Below, piece by piece: positions 33,749-43,237 of a stretch of DNA of 55,790 nt (its first letter is position 1; every line of letters starts with the position of its first letter). The stretch is from Paracoccaceae bacterium. GTDB lineage: Bacteria > Pseudomonadota > Alphaproteobacteria > Rhodobacterales > Rhodobacteraceae. The notes beneath the pieces are model-generated. The model had not been told where the DNA came from, did no database searches, and saw only the letters and a list, made by a program, of their open reading frames with translations. Location: the NCBI GenBank assembly GCA_027489355.1, contig JAIXZY010000029.1, forward strand, positions 1 to 55,790. Direction: 5' to 3'. Both the position numbers and the translations under genes were made by a program.

Positions 33749-34581
33749 TCTACGACAGCCGCCCCTGCGAGCTGGGCGAAGGCCCGCTCTGGCACCCGCT
33801 GCGCAACGAACTGTTCTGGTTCGACATCCTGAACCGGACGCTGCATTCCAGGGCCACCTCCTGGCCGTTCGAGATCCATGTCTCGGCGGCCGGATGGATC
33901 AGCCGGGACGAGCTGCTGATCGCCTCGGAAACCGGGCTGTTCCGCTTCAACCTGGCGACCGCCGCCCGCACCCCGGTCGCCACCGTCGGGACCGCGCAGA
34001 CCCGGTCGAACGACGGGCGCGCCGACCGGCAGGGCGGGTTCTGGTTCGGCACGATGGGAAAGAAGGCCGAAAAGGGCGCCGGCGCGATCTGGCGCTGGCA
34101 CCGGGGCGAAGTGCGCCAGCTGTTCAAGGACATCTCGATCCCGAACTCGATCTGCTTTACCCCGGACGGGCGGGCGGCGCATTTCTCGGACACGCCGCAG
34201 GGCAAGGTGATGAAGGTCGCCCTCGACGCCGAGGGCTGGCCGCAGGGCGAGCCCCAGGTCTGGCACGACTTCGACCGGGCCGGGCTGAACCCGGACGGCG
34301 CGGTGATCGACGCCGAGGGCCGCTTCTGGAACGCGCAATGGGGCGAGGGCCGGGTTGCCTGCTATGCCCCCGACGGGGCTTTCCTGCAGGCGGTCGAGAC
34401 CCCCGGCGCGCCGCAGACCTCGTGCCCGGCCTTTGGCGGCGACGACCTGTCCACGCTGTTTGTCACCACCGCCCTTGAACACATGGACGCCGAGGCGCGG
34501 GCGAAGCACCCGACCTCGGGCCAGGTTTTCGCCTTTCCCGGCATCGGCAAGGGCCTTTCCGAACCTCAGGTTTCCCTATGA
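33745..34581 (+). CDS. SMP-30/gluconolactonase-like protein, probable galactonolactonase
   Basis: A 278-residue six-bladed beta-propeller lactonase that would open D-galactono-lactone to galactonate. Metal-binding residues fit CELGEGPLWHPL (Glu), TRSNDGRADRQGGFWFGTMG (Asn, Asp), SIPNSICFTPDG (Asn) and LNPDGAVIDAEGRFWNAQWG (Asp). Its place between dgoA and the beta-galactosidase gene, with four-base overlaps on both sides, supports galactonolactone as substrate; family members also act on arabino- and gluconolactone. Confidence 0.92.
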   Translation: MIYDSRPCELGEGPLWHPLRNELFWFDILNRTLHSRATSWPFEIHVSAAGWISRDELLIASETGLFRFNLATAARTPVATVGTAQTRSNDGRADRQGGFWFGTMGKKAEKGAGAIWRWHRGEVRQLFKDISIPNSICFTPDGRAAHFSDTPQGKVMKVALDAEGWPQGEPQVWHDFDRAGLNPDGAVIDAEGRFWNAQWGEGRVACYAPDGAFLQAVETPGAPQTSCPAFGGDDLSTLFVTTALEHMDAEARAKHPTSGQVFAFPGIGKGLSEPQVSL

Positions 34582-36482
34582 AAAGAACGCTTGGCGTCTG
34601 CTACTACCCCGAACACTGGCCGGAACCGCAATGGGGCGAAGATGCCGCCCGGATGGCCGCGCTTGGCCTGACCTGGGTCCGCATCGGCGAATTTTCCTGG
34701 AGCCGGATGGAGCCGGAGCCGGGCCGCTACGACTGGGCCTGGCTTGACCGCGCGATCGAGGTGCTGGGCTCGAAGGGCCTGAAGGTCGTGCTGGGAACGC
34801 CCACGGCGACCCCACCGCGCTGGATGCTGGACCGCCACCCCGACATGCTGGCGGTGGACGCGCAGGGCCGGACCCGCGGCTTCGGCTCGCGCCGGCACTA
34901 CGATTTCTCGCACCAGGGCTATCGCGGCGAATGTGCAAAGATCGTTACCGCGCTGGCGGAACGCTATGGCCGGAACCCCCATGTCGCCGCCTGGCAGACC
35001 GACAACGAATATGCCTGTCACGAGACCACGCTCAGCTACTCCGAGATCGCGAAGGCCGCGTTCCAGGACTGGCTGGCGCAGAAATACCAGTCGCCTGACG
35101 CGCTGAACCGGGCCTGGGGCAACGTGTTCTGGTCGATGGAGTACCGCGATTTCCGCGAGGTGGGGCTGCCGAACCTGACAGTGACCGAGGCGAACCCCAG
35201 TCACGTCATGGACTTCCGTCGCTTTGCCAGCGAGCAGGTCGTCAGTTTCAACCGGCTGCAGGTCGACATCCTCCGCAAGCATTCGGCGGCGCCCATCGCG
35301 CATAACTTCATGGGCGCGATCACCGAGTTCGACCATTGGGACGTGGGCGCGGACCTGGATATTGCCAGCTGGGACAGCTACCCGCTGGGCTTCCTGTCCG
35401 ACCGAATCCCGGCGGATGCCGAACACAAGCGCCGCTTCGTGCGGCAGGGCGACCCGGACTTCCAGGCCTTCCACCACGACCTCTACCGCGCCGTGGGCCG
35501 GGGCCGCTGGTGGATCATGGAACAGCAGCCCGGCCCGGTGAACTGGGCGCCCTACAACCCGGACCCGCTGCCGGGGATGGCGCGGCTCTGGGCCTGGGAG
35601 GCTTTCGCGCACGGGGCCGAGGCGGTGTGCTATTTCCGCTGGCGGCAGGCGCCCTTCGCGCAGGAACAGATGCATGCGGGCCTTCTGCGCCCGGACAGCG
35701 CCCCCGCGCAGGCGTTTGGCGAGGCCGAGCAGGTGGCCCGGGAACTGGCGTCGATGCCGCCCACGGCCGAGACGGCCGCGGCGGACGTGGCGCTGGTCTT
35801 CGACTACGAATCCGACTGGGCCTGGCAGATCCAGCCGCAGGGGCGAAGCTTCAGCTACTTCTGGCTGGTGTTCCACGCCTACAAGGGCCTGCGCCGGCTG
35901 GGGCTGAACGTCGACATCGTCCGTCCCGACGTGGCGGACCTGTCGGCCTACAAGCTGGTGCTGGCACCGGGGCTCTTCACGCTGTCGGACCCGCTGAAGG
36001 CGGCGCTGGCGGGGTTCGGGGGGACGGCGATCCTTGGGCCGCGGACGAATTCCAGGACCAGGGACTTTGCGATCCCTGTGCCGCTTCCGCCCGCCCTGCC
36101 GGGGCTGGAGGCGGTGGTCGCCCGTGTCGAAAGCCTGCCGCCCGACGTGACCGTGCCGCTGGCCCAGGGCGGGGCGCTGGTGAACTGGCGCGAAAAGCTG
36201 GAAGGCCCGGCGCAGGTGGTCGAGACCAGCGAGGACGGCTGGCCCGTGCTGGTCTCTGCGGGCAAGCTGCACTATCTGGCCGGCTGGCCGGACGAGACCG
36301 CGCTGGCCCGTATCCTGCAACGCGCCTGCGCGGCCGAGGGGATCGAATGCGATCCCCTGCCCGAGGGGTTGCGGCGGCGCGACACCCCGACGCACCGGTT
36401 CCTGTTCAACTACAATCCGGTTCCGGCGGAATGGGGCGGGGTCAGCATACCCCCGGCAGGGGTGCACTGGATCGAGAAGTAG
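34578..36482 (+). CDS. Beta-galactosidase, glycoside hydrolase family 42
   Basis: A 634-residue retaining beta-galactosidase. The TIM barrel starts MKRTLGVCYYPEHWPEPQW. Glu144 (QTDNEYACH) is the acid/base and Glu315 (WWIMEQQPGPVNW) the nucleophile. A trimerisation/CobB-like domain follows (VALVFDYESDWAWQIQ) and a small C-terminal beta domain. There is no signal peptide, so it acts in the cytoplasm on imported beta-galactosides. It is the last gene of the plus-strand operon; a hairpin-forming palindrome overlaps its stop codon. Confidence 0.95.
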   Translation: MKRTLGVCYYPEHWPEPQWGEDAARMAALGLTWVRIGEFSWSRMEPEPGRYDWAWLDRAIEVLGSKGLKVVLGTPTATPPRWMLDRHPDMLAVDAQGRTRGFGSRRHYDFSHQGYRGECAKIVTALAERYGRNPHVAAWQTDNEYACHETTLSYSEIAKAAFQDWLAQKYQSPDALNRAWGNVFWSMEYRDFREVGLPNLTVTEANPSHVMDFRRFASEQVVSFNRLQVDILRKHSAAPIAHNFMGAITEFDHWDVGADLDIASWDSYPLGFLSDRIPADAEHKRRFVRQGDPDFQAFHHDLYRAVGRGRWWIMEQQPGPVNWAPYNPDPLPGMARLWAWEAFAHGAEAVCYFRWRQAPFAQEQMHAGLLRPDSAPAQAFGEAEQVARELASMPPTAETAAADVALVFDYESDWAWQIQPQGRSFSYFWLVFHAYKGLRRLGLNVDIVRPDVADLSAYKLVLAPGLFTLSDPLKAALAGFGGTAILGPRTNSRTRDFAIPVPLPPALPGLEAVVARVESLPPDVTVPLAQGGALVNWREKLEGPAQVVETSEDGWPVLVSAGKLHYLAGWPDETALARILQRACAAEGIECDPLPEGLRRRDTPTHRFLFNYNPVPAEWGGVSIPPAGVHWIEK

Positions 36483-36505
36483 GGTGGGCATTTCTGCCCA
36501 CCCCC
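36479..36505. repeat. Dispersed palindrome, copy 2
   Basis: GGGTGGGCA (36482-36490) pairs with TGCCCACCC (36495-36503) around TTTC. The left end, GTAGGG, includes the TAG stop of the beta-galactosidase gene, so the repeat supplies the stop codon. It belongs with copies at 10461 and 52841. Confidence 0.8.
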
Positions 36506-36545
36506 TCCACTCGGTCCTCAGTCACTGGTTAATTCTTTTCGAACC

Positions 36546-36573
36546 GGCTTCGCCAAGCCATTGATTTTCTTTT
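36546..36573 (+). terminator. Possible intrinsic terminator of the galactoside operon
   Basis: A short stem GGCTT/AAGCC (36546-36559, loop CGCC) is followed by the T-rich ATTGATTTTCTTTT. The stem is only five pairs, so the call is weak. Nothing else is seen in the gap between the convergent GH42 and GH13 genes apart from the palindrome. Confidence 0.35.
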
Positions 36574-36596
36574 GGCCGCCGGTCTGTCCACGCTGG

Positions 36597-38207
36597 TCAC
36601 GCCTGCACCGCCACGCTGCCAGAAACCGGCAGGAAAGCCGCGGCGTTCGGACCAAGGGTCAGCCGCTCGCCCTGCAGGACCGCATGGATCGACGGCCCGG
36701 TCGGAGCGTCCACGCCCGCAACCGTGACCGACAGCGCCACCGGCGAGAGGTTGAACAGGCACAGAAGCGCCCCCTCCCCCTCGCCGCGGACGAAGCCAAG
36801 AACCGGCTCGGGCAGGTCGAGAAACCGCGTCCGGCCCGACCGCAGCGCCGGGGTGGCGCGACGGAAGGCAAGGACCTGGCGGTAATGCTCCATCACCGAC
36901 CCCTGCGCGCCCTTCTGGCCCGCAACATGCCGGGCCGCCTGTTCAGCCTTCACAGGCAGCCAGGGCTTCACGGTCGAGAAGCCGCCAAAGTCCGTGTCGT
37001 CCCAGACCATCGGCGTGCGGGTGTTGTCGCGGCCGATCGGTTCGGGCCAGAAGTTGATGCCCTGCGGATCGGTCAGCTCCTCGAAGTCGAGGATCGTGTC
37101 GGTCTGCCCCAGCTCTTCGCCCTGCCAGAGGCAGACGGACCCCTCGAACGCCAGCAGAAGCGCGCCGGCCTGCTTCGCCACATCCTCGACCGAGGTGCCA
37201 TGTTCGGCCCAGCGCGTCGCATGGCGGACGACGTCGTGGTTCGAGAATGCCCACATCGGCCAGCCGTCCGGGGCGCCCTTGAAGAACCCCTCGACCCGGT
37301 CGCGGAAGAAGCCGGCGGAATAGTCGTAGCCCATCAGTTCGAACGAGTAGCACTGATGCAGGCGGCCCGGCGCGGTGTATTCGCCCATCATGCGGATCGC
37401 ATGGTGGCTTTCCCCCATCTCGCCCACCGAGGCCGCGCCGTATTCGTCCAGCAGCGTGCGGATGCGTTCCATCCAGAGCAGGTTCTCGGGCTGGTTCTTG
37501 GAAAACAGGTGGTACTGCATCCCGTAGGGGTTGCCCTCGGGTTCCTTCTTCACCCGGTAGTCGGCCGGGTCGTCGCGGAACAGGGGATCGTGGAAGAAGT
37601 AGTTCACCGTGTCGAAACGGAAGCCGTCCACGCCGCGTTCCAGCCAGAAGCGCATGTTCTCCAGCGCCCAGTCCTGCACGGCGGGATTGTGATAGTTCAG
37701 GTCGGGCTGCGAGCTGAGGAAGTTGTGCAGGTAATACTGCTTGCGCCGCGCGTCCCATTGCCAGGCCGGGCCGCCGAAGACCGAGAGCCAGTTGCAGGGC
37801 GGCATCCCGTCGTGGCGGGGATCGGCCCAGACGTACCAGTCGGCCTTGGGGTTCAGCCGGTCGCGGCGGCTTTCGGCGAAATAGGGGTGCTGGTCCGAGG
37901 TATGGCTGAGCACCTGGTCGATGATGACCTTCAGCCCCAGCCCATGCGCCTTGGTAACCAGCGCGTCGAAATCGCCCAGGGTGCCGAAGACCGGATCGAC
38001 GTCGCAATAGTCGCTGACGTCATAGCCCATGTCCTTCATCGGGCTGCGGAAGAAGGGCGAGAGCCAGAGCGCGTCGACGCCAAGGTCGGCCAGATGGTCA
38101 AGCCGGCGGGTGATGCCCGGGAGGTCTCCGACCCCGTCGCCGTTCGAATCCTGGAAAGACCGCGGATAGACCTGATAGGTCACGGCACCACGCCACCAGT
38201 CGGACAT
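36597..38207 (-). CDS. Alpha-glucosidase, GH13 (oligo-1,6-glucosidase type)
   Basis: A 536-residue cytoplasmic enzyme that hydrolyses alpha-glucosides. GH13 regions: DVSDYCDVDPVFGT, DQVLSHTSDQHPYF, GVDGFRFDTVNYFFHD with nucleophile Asp199, SVGEMG with acid/base Glu263, and FSNHDVVRH with Asp325. VYPRSFQDSNGDGVGDLPGI near the N-terminus includes the calcium loop. The start at 38207 (MSDWWRGAVTYQVYPRSF) is the family start; the open frame further upstream covers the divergent promoter region. No alpha-glucoside importer is adjacent. Confidence 0.93.
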   Translation of the reverse strand: MSDWWRGAVTYQVYPRSFQDSNGDGVGDLPGITRRLDHLADLGVDALWLSPFFRSPMKDMGYDVSDYCDVDPVFGTLGDFDALVTKAHGLGLKVIIDQVLSHTSDQHPYFAESRRDRLNPKADWYVWADPRHDGMPPCNWLSVFGGPAWQWDARRKQYYLHNFLSSQPDLNYHNPAVQDWALENMRFWLERGVDGFRFDTVNYFFHDPLFRDDPADYRVKKEPEGNPYGMQYHLFSKNQPENLLWMERIRTLLDEYGAASVGEMGESHHAIRMMGEYTAPGRLHQCYSFELMGYDYSAGFFRDRVEGFFKGAPDGWPMWAFSNHDVVRHATRWAEHGTSVEDVAKQAGALLLAFEGSVCLWQGEELGQTDTILDFEELTDPQGINFWPEPIGRDNTRTPMVWDDTDFGGFSTVKPWLPVKAEQAARHVAGQKGAQGSVMEHYRQVLAFRRATPALRSGRTRFLDLPEPVLGFVRGEGEGALLCLFNLSPVALSVTVAGVDAPTGPSIHAVLQGERLTLGPNAAAFLPVSGSVAVQA

Positions 38208-38412
38208 TCCCACCCCCAGCTCGATAGCGCAGGCCATAGCGGGGCCTGTCGCGCTGCAAAAGCCCAAAGCGGTTGCGGGTGGTGGGTACCGTGGAAAATC
38301 CCGCGCTCTGCGGCACATCCGCAACGCAGGGCGAGGCTGTAACGGTGACAATATCGCGGTTGACCCCGACAGCCCCCGCGCGCACCTTGCCGGCCTGAAC
38401 CGGAGCGCCCGC

Positions 38413-39651
38413 ATGTCCAAAGCCCCCCTGATCACCCCCGTCCTGATCGCCGGCTGCGTGATCCTGATGATCTCCTTCGCGGTCCGGGCCAGTTTCGGTG
38501 TCTTCCAGATCCCTATCGCCGAGGAGTTCGGCTGGATGCGTGCCGATTTCTCGCTGGCCATCGCGATCCAGAACCTGGCCTGGGGGATCGGTCAGCCGCT
38601 GTTCGGCGCGCTGGCGGAACGGTTCGGGGACCGCAAGGCGATCATCGCGGGTGCGCTGATGTATGCGGCGGGTCTAGTCCTGTCGGCCTATGCCGTGACG
38701 CCGGGCCAGCACCAGCTGCTGGCGATCATGGTGGGCTTCGGCATTGCCGGGACCGGGTTCGGCGTGATCCTGGCCATCGTCGGCCGGGCCTCCAGCCCCG
38801 AGAACCGGTCGATGGCGCTTGGCATCGCCACCGCAGCCGGGTCGGCGGGACAGGTCTTCGGCGCGCCGACGGCCGAGTTCCTGCTGCAAAGCTACAGCTG
38901 GCAGACCGTGTTCGTGATCTTCGCGGCGGTGATCCTGGCGACCCTTGCCGCCCTGCCCTTCCTGCGCAGCCCGCAACTCGCCTCGAAGCAGGAGCTGGAG
39001 GAAAGCCTGGGGACCGTGCTGATCCGGGCCTTCAAGGACCCGTCCTACACGCTGATCTTCCTGGGCTTCTTTTCCTGCGGTTATCAGCTGGCCTTCATCA
39101 CCGCCCACTTCCCCGCCTTCGTGACCGAGCTGTGTTCCCCCATCGACGCGGGGTCCACGCTGGCCGGGCTGGGGATCACCACGACCTCGGCGCTGGGGGC
39201 GGTGTCGATTGCGGTGATCGGCCTGTTCAACATCGTCGGCACGCTGACCGCCGGGTATCTGGGCAAGCGCTACACCAAGAAATACCTCCTGTTCGCGATC
39301 TATGTCGGCCGCACCATCGCGGCGGCGGCGTTCATCCTGTTGCCTATCACGCCCCTGTCTGTGCTGGTGTTCTCGGCCGTGATGGGGTCCTTGTGGCTGG
39401 CGACGGTGCCGCTGACCAGCGGATTGGTCGCGCATATCTACGGCATCCGCTACATGGGCACGCTTTACGGCGTGGTGTTCCTGTCGCACCAGATTGGCGG
39501 CTTCCTGGGCGTGTGGCTCGGCGGGCGGATGTATGACCTGAACGGTGACTACACGCTGGTCTGGTGGATCGGCGTCGGCGTCGGCGCGTTCAGCGCGCTG
39601 GTCCACCTGCCGATTCGCGAAAGGGTGATGCCGGTCGGCCAGCCAGCCTAG
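38413..39651 (+). CDS. MFS transporter, monocarboxylate/oxalate-formate antiporter-like
   Basis: A 412-residue inner-membrane carrier with 12 hydrophobic helices. FAVRASFGVFQIPIAEEFGW and WGIGQPLFGALAERFGDRKA (loop 2-3 motif G-x3-(D/E)-R-x-G-x-(R/K)) mark the major facilitator fold, closest by look to the oxalate/formate (OFA) and monocarboxylate branch. Its 3' end overlaps the 3' end of the convergent DUF4424 gene by four bases. The 205-base divergent gap to the GH13 gene holds no clear operator. Confidence 0.88.
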   Translation: MSKAPLITPVLIAGCVILMISFAVRASFGVFQIPIAEEFGWMRADFSLAIAIQNLAWGIGQPLFGALAERFGDRKAIIAGALMYAAGLVLSAYAVTPGQHQLLAIMVGFGIAGTGFGVILAIVGRASSPENRSMALGIATAAGSAGQVFGAPTAEFLLQSYSWQTVFVIFAAVILATLAALPFLRSPQLASKQELEESLGTVLIRAFKDPSYTLIFLGFFSCGYQLAFITAHFPAFVTELCSPIDAGSTLAGLGITTTSALGAVSIAVIGLFNIVGTLTAGYLGKRYTKKYLLFAIYVGRTIAAAAFILLPITPLSVLVFSAVMGSLWLATVPLTSGLVAHIYGIRYMGTLYGVVFLSHQIGGFLGVWLGGRMYDLNGDYTLVWWIGVGVGAFSALVHLPIRERVMPVGQPA

Positions 39652-40691
39652 TTCGGCATCGGCTGGACGATCAGCACCTCAAGGTCGCGGTCGGGCGCGT
39701 AGTCGGTCTTTTCGACCACGAAGGTCGTGGGGCCGGTCTTTTTCACGCCGTCCGCGCAAAGCGACAGCACGTTCCCCGGCGCGCCCTTGTCCAGCGTGAG
39801 GGTGAACTTGCCGATGGGGCCGGCCCAGCTGTTCGCGGTGCGCAGGACGTAAGAGATGTTGTAGGCGGTGCCGTAGCTCCCGAACTCGTCGCCCTCGGGG
39901 TTCTTCAACGCCTTGGCGATGGCCTTCGAAGTGCCGTCGTCGATGCAGTATTGGTCCTTCAGGTAGGTCTGGTAGTCCTCGGGCGGGTCGGACCAGTAGA
40001 ACAGGCCCCCCGGCGGGCGGTTGGTGTAGCTGTGGCTGATCGTGACCGATTTCCCCGCGGGGAAAGTCTGCGTCCAGTGGTAGCGCGTGACGATGGCCCA
40101 GGCGCCGTAGACGTCAGGCGGGATGTCGCTGGCCGCGTCACCCTCGTAGTATTCCGCCAGCCCCAGCGCGGCGACTTCGTTCCGCTTGTCCTCGGGGAGG
40201 GCCATCAGCACCTCGCGCACCGCCATGTAGTCCAGCGTCAGCGGGATGCCGAAGCGGGCAAGGTCCGCGGTCACGTCGCGGCCGGGGTTGTCGTATTGCT
40301 TCGAGGGCGGGTTCGGCTGGTCCCAGCCCTCTTCGATCACGGCGATCCGGTCGATGGTGACCTGGACCGGTTGGCCGTCCACAGTGGCGGTGAAGCCCAC
40401 TAGGTCCGGCTGCGTCAGGTCCTCAGGCAGGTTCATCATCGCCTCGTAGCCCGACCAGACGCCCACGGGCGGCAGGGGGAAGACCACCTCTCCGGTCACG
40501 TCCTGGTCGGTGGTGTTGCGGAAGAGGTAGTCGACCGAGACCTTGTCGATGCCAATGAACAGCCGTTCCTCTTCCATCGCCACGGCGTCGGTCTGGCCGA
40601 AGGTAAGGCCGGTGGCGGACAGCCCGCCAAAGCCGTCATTGCCAAGCGCGGGGCTGGCGAGGAGAAGAGCGGGAAAGAGGAGAGAACGCAT
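39648..40691 (-). CDS. DUF4424 family exported protein
   Basis: A 347-residue secreted or periplasmic protein. Signal peptide MRSLLFPALLLASPALGND; the mature start GFGGLSATGLTFGQTDAVAM(E) and MEEERLFIGIDKVSVDYLF match the DUF4424 family, which is beta-rich. Two conserved cysteines lie in the C-terminal half (DQYCIDD, LSLCADG) and may pair. The start at 40691 begins the signal peptide; the open frame extends to 40772 without a plausible leader. Function unknown. Confidence 0.87.
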   Translation of the reverse strand: MRSLLFPALLLASPALGNDGFGGLSATGLTFGQTDAVAMEEERLFIGIDKVSVDYLFRNTTDQDVTGEVVFPLPPVGVWSGYEAMMNLPEDLTQPDLVGFTATVDGQPVQVTIDRIAVIEEGWDQPNPPSKQYDNPGRDVTADLARFGIPLTLDYMAVREVLMALPEDKRNEVAALGLAEYYEGDAASDIPPDVYGAWAIVTRYHWTQTFPAGKSVTISHSYTNRPPGGLFYWSDPPEDYQTYLKDQYCIDDGTSKAIAKALKNPEGDEFGSYGTAYNISYVLRTANSWAGPIGKFTLTLDKGAPGNVLSLCADGVKKTGPTTFVVEKTDYAPDRDLEVLIVQPMPN

Positions 40692-40845
40692 CGAAACCTC
40701 CGAGGGAATGACAGCATCTGATGCCGGGAAGCGCGGACCCGCAAGTCTGGAGAAGCTTCTTCTTTCGTCCATTTTTTAGGCGGCTGCCCTTGCGCCCGTC
40801 CCGCCGAGTTGCCACAAATCCCGGACCCCCCGAAAGGTCCGCCCC

Positions 40846-42015
40846 ATGCGCATCGGCATTGCCGCCCTCGTCCTCGCCTATGTCCTGAGCCAGTTCTACC
40901 GCGCGTTCCTGGCGGTGATGACGCCGGTGCTGACCGCCGACCTGGGCGTCTCGGCGGCCGAGCTGGCCTCGGCCTCGGGCTGGTGGTTCCTGGCCTTTGC
41001 CGCGATGCAGGTGCCGATCGGCTCCTGGCTGGACCGGGTCGGGCCGCGGCTCACGTCGGGGCTGCTGCTGGCGCTGGGGGCGGTCGGCGCGCTGATCTTC
41101 AGCCAGGCGACCGGGGCCTTGCAGATCAAGCTGGCGATGGCGCTGATCGGCGCGGGCTGTGCGCCGGTGCTGATGGCGGGCTATTTCATGTTCGCCCGAA
41201 GCTATTCGCCCGCCGTCTTTGGCACGCTCGCGGCGCTGATGCTGGGAGTGGGGACGCTGGGGAACGTCGCGGCCTCGCTGCCCCTGTCCTGGGCCGTGAC
41301 CGCCTTCGGCTGGCGCGAGACGGTGATGGGCCTTGCCGCGATCACCGGGGCGGTGGCGCTGGCGATCCTGCTTCTGGTGCGCGACCCCGAGAAGCTGGAG
41401 GGCGCGCGGGGCGGCTCGATGCTGGAACTGCTGAAGATGCCGGTGCTGTGGCCGATCCTGGCGATGATGGTGGTCTGCTACGCCCCCATCGCCGGGCTGC
41501 GCGGGTTGTGGATCGGGCCGTACTTTGCGGACGTGCATGGTGCCGGGCAGGCCGAGATCGCGCAGGTCAGCCTTTGGGTCGGGCTTGCGATGGTGGCGGG
41601 CAACTTCGCCTATGGGCCTCTGGACCGCTGGCTGGGGCGGCGGAAGCTGGTGGTGCTGGTCGGCAATGCGGTGACGCTGGCCTGCCTGTTCGCGCTGTGG
41701 TGGTTTGCTGCCGCGTCGGCAGGGGTGGTCACGGCGATTCTGGTCGCCGCCGGGTTCTTCGGTGCGACCTTCCCCATCGTGCTGGCGCATGGCCGATCCT
41801 TCGTCCCCGCGCATCTGACCGGGCGGGGCGTCACCCTTCTGAACCTCTTCGGCATCGCGCCCATCGGCATCGCCCAGATCGTCACCGGGCGCATCCATGC
41901 CGCGACCGAGCCGGTCACGCCCTCGGCCCCCTACGAGGCGGTGTTCCTGTTCTTTGCCGTGGCCACAGCCATCGGGCTTTTCGTCTATCTCTGGTCACAG
42001 GACCGGCCGCACTGA
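40846..42015 (+). CDS. MFS transporter
   Basis: A 389-residue carrier with 12 predicted helices. LSQFYRAFLAVMTPVLTADLGVS and VPIGSWLDRVGPRLTSG, with the loop 2-3 motif, place it in the major facilitator superfamily; the first helix resembles organic-anion or nitrate/nitrite-type carriers. The second half begins near residue 200 (LWPILAMMVVCYAPIAGLRGLWIGPYF). It precedes asd by 90 bases with no clear shared role. Substrate unknown. Confidence 0.88.
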   Translation: MRIGIAALVLAYVLSQFYRAFLAVMTPVLTADLGVSAAELASASGWWFLAFAAMQVPIGSWLDRVGPRLTSGLLLALGAVGALIFSQATGALQIKLAMALIGAGCAPVLMAGYFMFARSYSPAVFGTLAALMLGVGTLGNVAASLPLSWAVTAFGWRETVMGLAAITGAVALAILLLVRDPEKLEGARGGSMLELLKMPVLWPILAMMVVCYAPIAGLRGLWIGPYFADVHGAGQAEIAQVSLWVGLAMVAGNFAYGPLDRWLGRRKLVVLVGNAVTLACLFALWWFAAASAGVVTAILVAAGFFGATFPIVLAHGRSFVPAHLTGRGVTLLNLFGIAPIGIAQIVTGRIHAATEPVTPSAPYEAVFLFFAVATAIGLFVYLWSQDRPH

Positions 42016-42105
42016 CGCACCCGAGTCGAATCCGCTTTCCCCGGCGCGGGCCTTGCGCTATGGGCCGCCCGTCCCCGATGGGCGGGGGCGACAAGGAGAA
42101 CCCCG

Positions 42106-43128
42106 ATGGGCTACAAGGTCGTCGTCGCGGGTGCCACGGGCAACGTGGGCCGCGAAATGCTGAACATCCTCGCCGAGCGCGAGTTCCCGGTCGATGAGAT
42201 CGTTGCGCTCGCGTCGCGCAAATCTCTCGGCACTGAAGTCAGCTTTGGCGACAAGACTATCAAGACCAAGGACCTGGACACTTTCGACTTCACCGGCTGG
42301 GACATCGCGCTTTTCGCCGTGGGGTCCGAGGCGACGAGGGTCTATGCCCCCAAGGCAGCGGCTGCGGGCTGCGTGGTGATCGACAACTCCTCGCTCTACC
42401 GCTACGACCCGGAAATCCCGCTGATCGTGCCGGAAGTGAACGCCGACGCGATCCACGCCTACAAGAACAAGAACATCATCGCGAACCCCAACTGCTCGAC
42501 CGCGCAGATGGTGGTGGCGCTGAAGCCGCTGCATGACCGCGCGAAGATCAAGCGGGTGGTGGTTTCGACCTACCAGTCCGTCTCGGGCGCCGGGAAGGAA
42601 GGGATGGACGAGCTCTGGAACCAGACCAAGGCCGTCTACAACCCGACCGACGAGGTCCCGCCGAAGAAGTTCTCCAAGCAGATCGCCTTCAACGTGATCC
42701 CGCATATCGACGTCTTCCTGGACAGTGGCGAGACCAAGGAAGAATGGAAGATGGTGGCCGAGACGAAGAAGATCCTCGACCCGTCGATCAAGGTCACCGC
42801 GACCTGCGTCCGCGTGCCGGTCTTCGTCGGCCATTCGGAAGCGATCAACATCGAGACCGAGGAATTCCTGGACTGGCAGGAAGCCCAGGACATCCTGCGG
42901 GAATCGCCCGGCGTCATGCTGGTCGACAAGCGGGAGCCCGGTGGCTACATCACGCCGATCGAATGCGTGGGCGAGTTTGCGACCTATGTCTCCCGCGTGC
43001 GTCAGGACTCGACGATCGAGAACGGCCTGAACCTGTGGTGCGTCAGCGACAACCTGCGCAAGGGCGCGGCGCTGAACGCGGTGCAGATCGCCGAGCTTCT
43101 GGGCCAGAAGGTGCTCAAGAAGGGCTGA
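42106..43128 (+). CDS. asd: Aspartate-semialdehyde dehydrogenase
   Basis: A 340-residue NADPH enzyme that makes aspartate semialdehyde for lysine, methionine and threonine (and diaminopimelate) synthesis. NADP loop VVVAGATGNVGREML, catalytic Cys130 in ANPNCSTAQMV, then SVSGAGKEGMDEL, the substrate Arg/His region VRVPVFVGHSEAINIE, and a C-terminal LRKGAALNAVQIAELL. It is a single-gene unit followed by an intrinsic terminator. Confidence 0.96.
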   Translation: MGYKVVVAGATGNVGREMLNILAEREFPVDEIVALASRKSLGTEVSFGDKTIKTKDLDTFDFTGWDIALFAVGSEATRVYAPKAAAAGCVVIDNSSLYRYDPEIPLIVPEVNADAIHAYKNKNIIANPNCSTAQMVVALKPLHDRAKIKRVVVSTYQSVSGAGKEGMDELWNQTKAVYNPTDEVPPKKFSKQIAFNVIPHIDVFLDSGETKEEWKMVAETKKILDPSIKVTATCVRVPVFVGHSEAINIETEEFLDWQEAQDILRESPGVMLVDKREPGGYITPIECVGEFATYVSRVRQDSTIENGLNLWCVSDNLRKGAALNAVQIAELLGQKVLKKG

Positions 43129-43151
43129 GCTGTCCTTTCCCGGCAGAACTG

Positions 43152-43180
43152 GGACCCCGGCCGCCAGCCGGGGTCCTTTT
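43152..43180 (+). terminator. Intrinsic terminator of asd
   Basis: A perfect ten-base stem, GGACCCCGGC (43152-43161) with GCCGGGGTCC (43167-43176), is followed by TTTT. This is a standard rho-independent terminator 23 bases after the asd stop. Confidence 0.9.
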
Positions 43181-43237
43181 CATTGCGGTACGGCGCTTAC
43201 CGGGTCTGCGCGCGCCCCGAAGCAGTGCGGGCCGCGC

